From assembly GCA_017744795.1 (NCBI GenBank), contig JAGIAQ010000021.1, positions 1 to 38,099 of the forward strand: a stretch of 38,099 nt of DNA. The letters are read 5' to 3'. Positions 24,930 to 32,040 of this stretch are shown here, in pieces (position 1 is the stretch's first letter; each line of letters starts with the position of its first letter). Under the pieces are notes generated by a model. It worked only from the letters and a program-made list of their open reading frames with translations, was not told the DNA's origin and did not search any database. Made by a program: the position numbers and the translations under genes. Origin of the DNA: Niabella sp. GTDB taxonomy: Bacteria > Bacteroidota > Bacteroidia > Chitinophagales > Chitinophagaceae.

Positions 24930-25469
24930 ATGAAAACAGGAGCAGCACTAAAATGGATGACAGCGGGATTGATGGGGATCTTATTATTTCCTATAGACAA
25001 TTACGCGCAGCAAACGCCAAAACTTACCGACCCTGAAATAGCTTCAGTAGCGGTAACGGCAAACCAGATCGACGTCAATTATGCCAGTCTTGCTCAGCGA
25101 AAATCAAAGAATGCAGCAATTCTCAATTTCGCAAAGACGATGAAAACGGACCACCTCGGGGTTATTGCCCTGGCCACCAAATTGGTGCAGAAATTAAAGG
25201 TTACCCCAAAGACTAATGCTGTAACAAAATCTTTACTTGATGGTGAAAAGAAAACAAAAGCAATGCTTAGCAGCAAATCAGGAGGTGCTTTTAACAAAGC
25301 TTATATTAACAACGAGGTAGCCTATCATGAAGCGGTGATCAATGCTGTAGAGAATGTGTTAATTCCACAGGCGCAAAATGCAGAACTAAAGGGCTTACTT
25401 ACGAATATACTCCCCGCATTAAAAACGCATCTGGAGCATGCAAAAATGGTTCAAAATGAATTAAAATGA
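24930..25469 (+). CDS. DUF4142 domain exported protein
   Basis: 179 residues with a signal peptide (cleavage near NYAQQ). The helical bundle matches DUF4142: LTDPEIASVAVTANQIDVNY, an acidic first helix, KNAAILNFAKTMKTDHLGVI with the conserved D-H pair of the second helix, and NNEVAYHEAVINAVENVLIP plus a final LKTHLEHAKMVQNEL with the third conserved H. The fold is ferritin-like and periplasmic, and its function is not settled. Its stop overlaps the ATG of the cupredoxin gene by 4 bases (ATGA), so the two are translationally coupled. It may assist copper handling or redox stress in that pair (inference). Confidence 0.83.
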   Translation: MKTGAALKWMTAGLMGILLFPIDNYAQQTPKLTDPEIASVAVTANQIDVNYASLAQRKSKNAAILNFAKTMKTDHLGVIALATKLVQKLKVTPKTNAVTKSLLDGEKKTKAMLSSKSGGAFNKAYINNEVAYHEAVINAVENVLIPQAQNAELKGLLTNILPALKTHLEHAKMVQNELK

Positions 25470-25861
25470 TCCTCATGCTGAAGAAGCTTTTATCATATGT
25501 GTTTGTATGGGCCCTGCTGCTTGAGATCAGCTCGGGCTGTAATTCAGACAATGGCAAAACGCAGAACAATCCTGCTTCAGGATCGGCGGCCACTAACGGA
25601 ACGCCTGTAGTAAAACAGGCGCCCGTAGTGGTTATTGAGCAAATGAAGTTCACACCTGATACTCTTGCGATCCAACCGGGAGATACTGTCACCTTTATTA
25701 ATAAAGACATCGTTCCCCATGATATCACGGAAGTAAACGGGGGACAGCATTCGGGAAAGCTCGACCCGGGCACTTCCTGGCGCTTTGTTCCTCAAAAAAA
25801 CCTCGACTATTTTTGCAGCATTCACATGGTGATGAAAGGATCGATCAGGGTGCATCGATAA
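25466..25861 (+). CDS. Cupredoxin (plastocyanin/amicyanin-like), lipoprotein candidate
   Basis: 131 residues. A hydrophobic N-terminus ends at ISSGCNS (possible lipidated Cys25, loose lipobox), then a low-complexity linker (26-50) and a single cupredoxin domain. The type 1 copper set is His85 in INKDIVPHDIT, Cys117, His120 and Met123 in YFCSIHMVM. Cys-x2-His-x2-Met is the amicyanin-like spacing. It would carry electrons in the periplasm or bind copper. It starts inside the DUF4142 stop (ATGA overlap). The convergent GH127 gene ends 18 bases after its stop, with no visible terminator. Confidence 0.87.
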   Translation: MILMLKKLLSYVFVWALLLEISSGCNSDNGKTQNNPASGSAATNGTPVVKQAPVVVIEQMKFTPDTLAIQPGDTVTFINKDIVPHDITEVNGGQHSGKLDPGTSWRFVPQKNLDYFCSIHMVMKGSIRVHR

Positions 25862-25879
25862 CGGAGCCCTTGCCCAACC

Positions 25880-28210
25880 TTAATTACCTGTTGCAGTCGT
25901 GTTGATCCAAACTTTGCTCAGGGGTTCCCGCTCCACATAGCGGGGCGGCTCGTTGGGCCGGGTGGGCGCCAGCACTTCGTCAGATTGCGGCAATGCAGTA
26001 ACCGCTACACGGTTCATGCGACTGTAGTTGGGCACTGCCAGCAAGGGTGAACCATCTGCCCAGGCGCCGTTGATGGTCATAACACCCCGTAAAAAGTCCG
26101 GCCGCCATTGCAACTTCAAAGGCTTGTTGCTTATTTTTTTAGTAATATCCTGGTCGGCAGATTCTATGTTGTATACCAGGGGGCCGTAACGCAGGGCTAC
26201 TTTATTTTTATCCGCCACGATCCGCTTATCAGCCGTCACGCGTTGTATTTCCATAGGCAATTCTAAATCGATATGATCTCCTTTTTTCCATACACGTCTG
26301 ATAGCAACATATCCATTACTAATTTTGGGAAGGATCGTTTTACCATTTACTGATATAAACTTAAATCCCTGCACCTGGGGCACCGCGCGGTAGAGCGCAC
26401 TGGTGCTGCGATTGGGCACGCGCACGTAAACAGTAAACTCCCTGCTCTGTTCGGGGTTGATCGTCATATTTATTTTACCGCTCCAGGGATAATCCGTTTT
26501 TTGCACTACTTCCACATTGGTGCCGGCAACCTTATCTACGTTGATGGTACTGCCCACATACATATTTACATAAAATCCATCATCGCCCCGCACATAAGTC
26601 CAGGTAGGCAACATCAGCAGCGTACGTGGAATATTTCCCACGCAACAGGGGCAGGCATGCCAGGCGTAGCGGGGCTCACCGGTCGACAATGCATTGGTAT
26701 AAGTAAAATCCTTTCCATCGAGGGATAAAGAACCAAGCAACGCGTTATACATCGTTTCCTCATAAAGATCTGCATATTTCGCATCATGGTATGCCAGGTT
26801 CATCTTATACTGGAAAAAGATCAGCCCGCAGCTGGAACAGGATTCACAGTAGGCATTGTTGCGCAAAGAAAAGTCAGGTCCAAAGCCTTCTGAAGTTTCC
26901 CCGCTGCCAATACCGCCGGTGATATAGTATTTTTTGTTCACCATATTATCCCAAAGAGACATTACGGCGCTTTGGTAATCCACATCCCCGGTTTCTGCCG
27001 CCACATCTGCCATGCCCGAATAATTATAAGTAGCCCGCACGGCATGTCCTACCGCCTCATACTGCTGCTGCACCGGCACATGACTTTGATCGTAGGAGCT
27101 GCCGCCGCCCCGGTTGTCCAGCAGGAACTTGGCCAGCTGTATATAGCTGTCGCCATGGCTTTGATGCCCTTCCATATCATTTACAAAACGGCCAAAACGC
27201 ACCAGGGCCTGCTCCATTTCCTGGTGCCCGTCAAACCATTTTTTCTTACCCGGTCCAATATTCGCTACCCAGCAATCTGCCAGTTTTTTTGCAGCATTAT
27301 AAAGGCGTTTATCTTTTCCGTCGGTGAGCGTGTAATGATTAATAGCCGATTCAATAAAATAACCGGCTACATATCCTTCATGATTACCCCTCCCCTCCGG
27401 CGACCAGCGGGCATGCCATTTGCTGGTATCGCGCAGGGTCCAGGCCGTTTGCAGATAGCCATCCGGTTCCTGTGCAGCCAGGATAACCGGGATCCATCGG
27501 TCCAATGTTTGCTGCATCTTTTGCTGCGCCGCAATAATTTGTGCATCGCCCTGCGGATCTACCATCAGCGCCTCACACATCGACTCAACGGTTTGGTGCA
27601 CCCATGCGTTGGAAAACACATAACCCTTATGTTTCTGGTGCGGTCCTCCCCGCAAGGCTTTGGCCGCTTCAACAAAATTATCAAGCCCCCCCTGGCCCGT
27701 TTTAAGATCGGTGCGTTCGCATTGTGCAATACAAAAGGGGATCCAGTCAACGATCATGGTCTTTATGCGATCGCTCCATAATTTACTATTGACCTTGTAC
27801 CGGCGCGTGTACACCACATCAAGACGTTTTGCCGGCGGAGGCGCCACCACTTTCACATTTAATGTCGATTTTGATACCGCCTTACCCGAACCCGCGGTAA
27901 GGGCCAGCACGTAATCGCCCGGCCTTGAAAAAGTGGCGGTTCCTGTTTTATCGTTCGCATTACTGAACGTCACCGTTCCCGGTCCGGCTACCTTTTGCCA
28001 GCGCACGCCCTCCACAGGCGTAGCAGATTTGATGATTCCCGATAAATACGTTTTCCCGTTCAGCATGACATCTCTGTCTGCTCCGGCAATGACAGTGAAC
28101 GCAACGGACGCGCTGTTTTTTGGGGAATTACCAGGCATCTGCCCAAACAGCAGTGTTGGCATCACAATTAAAGACAAGGTCATCGTTTGTAAGAATCGGG
28201 AAATTTTCAT
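25880..28210 (-). CDS. GH127 family beta-L-arabinofuranosidase-like enzyme with N-terminal Ig-like domain
   Basis: 776 residues with a signal peptide (to about residue 23). Residues 35-122 look like a PKD/Ig-like domain (start VAFTVIAGADRDVML, end RPGDYVLALTAGSG). The rest is the (alpha/alpha)6 barrel of DUF1680/GH127, with GYLQTAWT at 251-258, and YCESCSSCGLIFF with Glu456 and Cys458. WHACPCCVGN follows, with Cys522-Cys523. These match the zinc-bound Glu/Cys/Cys/Cys set of HypBA1 with its cysteine nucleophile, so the active site is intact. The enzyme would remove beta-L-arabinofuranose from arabinooligosaccharides or glycoproteins (inference from family). It is divergent from the TPR gene. 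TATATTCG on the reverse strand (28249-28256) is a one-mismatch -7 box. Confidence 0.88.
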   Translation of the reverse strand: MKISRFLQTMTLSLIVMPTLLFGQMPGNSPKNSASVAFTVIAGADRDVMLNGKTYLSGIIKSATPVEGVRWQKVAGPGTVTFSNANDKTGTATFSRPGDYVLALTAGSGKAVSKSTLNVKVVAPPPAKRLDVVYTRRYKVNSKLWSDRIKTMIVDWIPFCIAQCERTDLKTGQGGLDNFVEAAKALRGGPHQKHKGYVFSNAWVHQTVESMCEALMVDPQGDAQIIAAQQKMQQTLDRWIPVILAAQEPDGYLQTAWTLRDTSKWHARWSPEGRGNHEGYVAGYFIESAINHYTLTDGKDKRLYNAAKKLADCWVANIGPGKKKWFDGHQEMEQALVRFGRFVNDMEGHQSHGDSYIQLAKFLLDNRGGGSSYDQSHVPVQQQYEAVGHAVRATYNYSGMADVAAETGDVDYQSAVMSLWDNMVNKKYYITGGIGSGETSEGFGPDFSLRNNAYCESCSSCGLIFFQYKMNLAYHDAKYADLYEETMYNALLGSLSLDGKDFTYTNALSTGEPRYAWHACPCCVGNIPRTLLMLPTWTYVRGDDGFYVNMYVGSTINVDKVAGTNVEVVQKTDYPWSGKINMTINPEQSREFTVYVRVPNRSTSALYRAVPQVQGFKFISVNGKTILPKISNGYVAIRRVWKKGDHIDLELPMEIQRVTADKRIVADKNKVALRYGPLVYNIESADQDITKKISNKPLKLQWRPDFLRGVMTINGAWADGSPLLAVPNYSRMNRVAVTALPQSDEVLAPTRPNEPPRYVEREPLSKVWINTTATGN

Positions 28211-28311
28211 TTATGTATTGGCTTCGTTAAATTTTATAAATCGCTGTACGAATATAAAAAAATAAAATAATTGTAAAAAATACATTTAAAAAAATATTGC
28301 GCCAGGAAACT

Positions 28312-28330
28312 CCCTGAGTCAGGGTACCCT
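28312..28330. promoter_or_regulatory. Two overlapping palindromes between GH127 and TPR genes
   Basis: CCCTGAGTCAGGG (28312-28324, symmetrical around a central G) overlaps AGGGTACCCT (28321-28330, exact palindrome). They sit in the 225-base divergent gap, about 105 bases before the TPR start and 102 after the GH127 start. The arrangement could be a repressor site or a stem-loop; no regulator gene lies next to it. Confidence 0.45.
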
Positions 28331-28435
28331 AAATTGGCGATAGCTAAAACGGGGGTTTCTTTATATTTTACGCTGTTACAGCAAATGGTCCTGCATTTTG
28401 ACGCGCTTTGTACTCTTAACATAAATACTGCCAAT

Positions 28436-30175
28436 ATGAAACTGTTTATTACCATTATTCTTGCCGCATTGATTGCCGTTAGCCTGGCTTATAAAAACAA
28501 TCCGGTCATTCGGGTTAAGCCAACAAACATGCGCGCCGACCGGCAAGGTAAACGGGTAGCATTGCGCTGCGCGCCACCTTCTTCCAGTGAAGAATTTGTA
28601 AACGCCCCGGCTATTCCGCTGTTGGAAGGTTGGGGAAACTACCGAATGCCTGTTACTGCAATAAATGATAGTGCCCGCATTTATTTTAATCAGGGCATCA
28701 ATATGTATTACGGGTTTCATATTGTTGAAGCACTGGCTTCTTTTGTAAAAGCTACTTCTTTTGACAGTTCTTTTGCCATGGGTTACTGGGGACAAGCACT
28801 GGCTATGGGACCCAATATAAACGGTGCCAACTACAGTACGCCTGCCGATGCACTTACCTGTGCAAAAAAAGCAGCAGCATTAAGCAGCCAATGTGCTGCA
28901 GTTGAAAAGGAGCTGATCGCATCTATGCTGCAGCGCTACCTGCCGGACACAACACAAAAACAGCAGCAGCTGTACCAGGCTTATGCGGGTGCACTTAAAA
29001 AAATAATGCTTCGCTATCCCGGGCACACCGATGTTCGCGTTCTATATGCCGACGCACTGATGCAGCTTCATCCCTGGGACCTGTATACTGCCGATTACCA
29101 GCCGCGCCCCTGGACACTTGAGCTCGTTGACGTATTGGAAAAGGCATTAAAGAGTGAACCCCGTCATCCGGGAGCATTGCACTATTATATACATGCCGTG
29201 GAAGGCTCAACGCGTCCGGAAAGGGGGCTAACTGCTGCAAAACAACTGCCCGTTTTGATGCCGGGGCTTGCACATTTAGTACACATGCCTTCTCACATCT
29301 ATATCCGGAGCGGCTACTACGATAAAGGCGACCAGGTAAATGAAGCAGCAGTGAAGCGTTATTATACGTACACCAATAAGTTTGCCGCGGTGGAGCAAGC
29401 CAGCTTTCTTTACCTGGTGCATACCCTGCATATGCAGGCCGCCTGCGCTAATATGGCCGGCAGATCTGGGGAGGCACTGCGGATTGCGGATGACTGCCGG
29501 AAAAGCTTTGACAGCAGTGCTTTAAGCGCTCCCGGGTTTAACGGCGTTTTTGCGCAATATGTTTACATGACCCCGTTGCTCACGATGGTCCGTTTTGGCA
29601 AATGGGAGGCCCTCCTTTCTGCACCTGCAGTACCGGGAACTTATGTTTATGCCAATATAATAGACCACTACGGACGGGGACTGGCTTATGCAAGAACGCA
29701 CCAAACCCCGACGGCCATCCGTGAATTGGAGCTGCTCAAAAAAAATCTGTCAAACCCGCAATTAGCCGCACCCGCTTCGCCGGGAAACAACCCTGCGATT
29801 TATGGTGCCCGCATTGCAGAAAAGATCTTAGAAGGCGTTATTGCAGAAGAGCAAAACGATCTGGAAGGCGCCATAACATTACTCAGGCAGGCAGTGAAAA
29901 CAGAAGACAATATGGCTTATAGTGAGCCAAAAGACTGGGCATTGCCCGCAAGACAATACCTTGGCGCCGTGCTGCTGAAAGCCGGGCGTTACCAGGAAGC
30001 GCAGCGGGTATATGAACGGGATCTGCAGATCAACCCAAAAAATGGATGGTCATTGACGGGGCTGGCAACGGCGCTGCTAAAGCAGGGGATAAAAAACAGT
30101 GCTGCTAAAATACAACAGCAGGCAGCAAAAGCGTTTGAGCATAGTGATGTAGCAATTAGACGTTCCGTGTTTTAA
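28436..30175 (+). CDS. Exported TPR protein with conserved-His central segment
   Basis: 579 residues from the ATG at 28436. A hydrophobic signal or anchor segment (to about residue 18) is followed by tetratricopeptide-like helix pairs. The pattern includes ALASFVKATSFDSSFAMGYW near the start and ELDAITLLRQAV-like pairs (NDLEGAITLLRQAVK) near the C-terminus. The central region GALHYYIHAVEGS and MPGLAHLVHMPSHIYIRSGY is a known block of a TPR family in Bacteroidota and Proteobacteria, with conserved His residues that could bind metal. Function is unknown. The longer frame to 28334 adds a stretch without coding character. The gene ends 6 bases before the convergent sigma factor gene. Confidence 0.75.
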   Translation: MKLFITIILAALIAVSLAYKNNPVIRVKPTNMRADRQGKRVALRCAPPSSSEEFVNAPAIPLLEGWGNYRMPVTAINDSARIYFNQGINMYYGFHIVEALASFVKATSFDSSFAMGYWGQALAMGPNINGANYSTPADALTCAKKAAALSSQCAAVEKELIASMLQRYLPDTTQKQQQLYQAYAGALKKIMLRYPGHTDVRVLYADALMQLHPWDLYTADYQPRPWTLELVDVLEKALKSEPRHPGALHYYIHAVEGSTRPERGLTAAKQLPVLMPGLAHLVHMPSHIYIRSGYYDKGDQVNEAAVKRYYTYTNKFAAVEQASFLYLVHTLHMQAACANMAGRSGEALRIADDCRKSFDSSALSAPGFNGVFAQYVYMTPLLTMVRFGKWEALLSAPAVPGTYVYANIIDHYGRGLAYARTHQTPTAIRELELLKKNLSNPQLAAPASPGNNPAIYGARIAEKILEGVIAEEQNDLEGAITLLRQAVKTEDNMAYSEPKDWALPARQYLGAVLLKAGRYQEAQRVYERDLQINPKNGWSLTGLATALLKQGIKNSAAKIQQQAAKAFEHSDVAIRRSVF

Positions 30176-30181
30176 AGCGCA

Positions 30182-30829
30182 TCAGTCCTTATTGATTTCC
30201 CGCATCACGTTTTCCACCATCGCGTCGCAATAGATCAGATTAAACTCAAACAATTCACTGGCTGAATACGTTTTTTCGATCTCCGTGCGCAGGAGCGCTT
30301 TTGCGCGATTCAGCCTCACTTTTACATTCGCCTCGCTGATGCCAGCGAGACTGGCGGTTTCCGCCACAGTAAGGCCATTTATTTCCCTAAGCGAAAAAAC
30401 AAGCCGGTAATGCAACGGGATCCGGACAAGTGCATTTTCGATAATATGCCCAAGCTCACGGTTCCGTACAGTTTGATCTGTGTCGTTATGAGAAGAGGCA
30501 AACATGGGCTTTGAATTGTCATTCACATCCATAGTAATTTCATTAAGGAACGATGCTTTTCTTTTTTTGTGGTAACAATTGCTCAGCATAATGCGGATGA
30601 TCCACGTTTTAAAGCTGGAGCGCCCTTCAAACTGCGCCAGGTTCCGGTAGGCATCTATAAAGGTCTCCTGCATCAGATCAAGCGTATTATCGTGATCGTA
30701 GTTATACGATCGCCCAATTTTATACAGATAAGGATTAAAGCGCCTTACAATGATCTCGTAAAGCGCTTTCTCCCCCTCCAGAATGCGCTCAATAATTTCC
30801 GTTTCGGTCAATTTTTCTGACTGGACCAT
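30182..30829 (-). CDS. ECF-type sigma-70 factor with Cys-containing C-terminal tail
   Basis: 215 residues from the ATG at 30827-30829. Sigma2 includes LMQETFIDAYRNLAQFEGRS and SFKTWIIRIMLSNCYHKKRK. Sigma4 is IPLHYRLVFSLREINGLTVA, then ETASLAGISEANVKVRLNRA. After sigma4 there is an extension of about 30 residues containing FEFNLIYCDAMVENVMREI, a motif reminiscent of C-terminal 'RCD..V..V...I' tails in some proteobacterial ECF factors. No anti-sigma factor is encoded nearby. It begins 4 bases after the DoxX stop, so it is co-transcribed. The extended frame to 30877 overlaps DoxX and is not needed. Confidence 0.85.
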   Translation of the reverse strand: MVQSEKLTETEIIERILEGEKALYEIIVRRFNPYLYKIGRSYNYDHDNTLDLMQETFIDAYRNLAQFEGRSSFKTWIIRIMLSNCYHKKRKASFLNEITMDVNDNSKPMFASSHNDTDQTVRNRELGHIIENALVRIPLHYRLVFSLREINGLTVAETASLAGISEANVKVRLNRAKALLRTEIEKTYSASELFEFNLIYCDAMVENVMREINKD

Positions 30830-30833
30830 AATC

Positions 30834-31217
30834 TCAGGATACGATTTTAGACAACCGGGCCATGGAAAAAGCTGCAATAGCCATTACAAGGTCCCGTACT
30901 GCCACATCCACGTAATTCCATCCTGCTAATAAAGTTAAGGCAATTACGGTAAGCCAGGCAGCGACAATATATCCGCCCACTTCCGTTTTTTTCAGCACGA
31001 TAATACCCGCAATGATTTCAATAACTCCCACGACCTTCATAAAAGTGGCTCCCGGTAAGGGCAGCAGGCCTGCTATCCCCGGATTTATATACTGTTCCCA
31101 ATGAGTAAGCAGGTTGGTAAATTTATCTGCCCCTGCTACAATCGGCACTATTATAAAGGTTGTCTTTAGCAGCGCCAAAGGCTGTTTTATTGCCTGTTGC
31201 ATTTCTTTACTTTCCAT
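30834..31217 (-). CDS. DoxX-family small membrane protein
   Basis: 127 residues with four hydrophobic segments (about 17-35, 50-72, 80-98 and 101-120) and the DoxX-like motif IVAGADKFTNLLTHWEQYINPG with later MKVVGVIEIIAGIIVL. Members are inner-membrane proteins with uncertain roles, linked to thiol or oxidative-stress complexes in some bacteria. It is followed 4 bases later by the sigma gene. The cytochrome gene lies 74 bases upstream on the same strand. TTTCTTTG on the reverse strand, a one-mismatch -7 box, lies in that gap. Confidence 0.78.
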   Translation of the reverse strand: MESKEMQQAIKQPLALLKTTFIIVPIVAGADKFTNLLTHWEQYINPGIAGLLPLPGATFMKVVGVIEIIAGIIVLKKTEVGGYIVAAWLTVIALTLLAGWNYVDVAVRDLVMAIAAFSMARLSKIVS

Positions 31218-31291
31218 TTTCTTTCGTTTTAACTTGTTACTATTTGATTGGAGTAACCCTACAAAGAAAAAGTTACAAAAGAATGCAGAAA

Positions 31292-31786
31292 CTATTTTTC
31301 AACCGGAGCTTTAAAATCCTGATTACTGAACGGCGGCGTGGCAGGAATCGTAATTACATTGAAACCATGCTTTGTGCCCTGGTGACAGGTATTACAGGTA
31401 GCCGTCAGGATCTTAAAACTATTTTTGAACTGCGCGTCGTCCTTTTGCTGAATGGCAGTGCTCACATTTTGAATCGGAGCCCCGATCATCTCTATAGATT
31501 TCGTTTCCGGCCGGTCGGCACAATAGGTTTTGATATCCTCCAGACTCTCTTTGATCTCGTTGATCTCGAAATCTGCCAGCGCCCAGTTCCGGTTGATTCC
31601 CGCAAACCAAAGTTTGTTATGATGCACCTGGATACCGCTCATAAACTCGCCTAACCCCGGCTTGTACGTTTTATGCAACTGGGCCTGCAAACTATCTATT
31701 TGCCGTTGTAATAACGCTGTATTCTGGCTGGGGGCATTGCAGGCCCAAAAGGATATGCCCATAATTACGTATAACAAATATTTCAT
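31292..31786 (-). CDS. Cytochrome c'-like lipoprotein, single heme
   Basis: 164 residues from the ATG at 31784-31786. A lipoprotein signal ends in ISFWACN (Cys16). After a coiled-coil-like stretch (TALLQRQIDSLQAQL), the chain is helical and ends with a heme c site, TCNTCHQGTKHGF (Cys131, Cys134, His135). Heme near the C-terminus of a helical bundle is the cytochrome c' arrangement. It is likely an envelope electron-transfer or gas-binding protein. The alternative start at 31810 adds eight residues before the signal. The group of three reverse-strand genes (cytochrome, DoxX, sigma) may be one transcript. Confidence 0.78.
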   Translation of the reverse strand: MKYLLYVIMGISFWACNAPSQNTALLQRQIDSLQAQLHKTYKPGLGEFMSGIQVHHNKLWFAGINRNWALADFEINEIKESLEDIKTYCADRPETKSIEMIGAPIQNVSTAIQQKDDAQFKNSFKILTATCNTCHQGTKHGFNVITIPATPPFSNQDFKAPVEK

Positions 31787-32040
31787 TGCAATAAATTTTG
31801 TTATTAACACAAAGTAACAACAATAATCTTTTCAGATCCGGTATCTGTAAAAATAGCCAGCCGGTTTATCTGTTCGCCCTGCAAAAATAGTATAACGAAC
31901 CTAAGTTTCCGAATAGCACAAAACACACTTTTTATATTACGTTTCCAATAATATATAGCCCAAATGCACTATTGCTGCAATCATTTATTTTTCTGATTGT
32001 ACCGGCTTGGTACTTTCGCATATCTTAGAAAATGTGACGC

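Noticed and set aside
30877..31217. Longer N-terminal extension of the sigma factor
   Set aside because: An upstream in-frame start at 30877 would overlap the DoxX gene, and its extra residues do not look like sigma2. The ATG at 30829 gives the family length.
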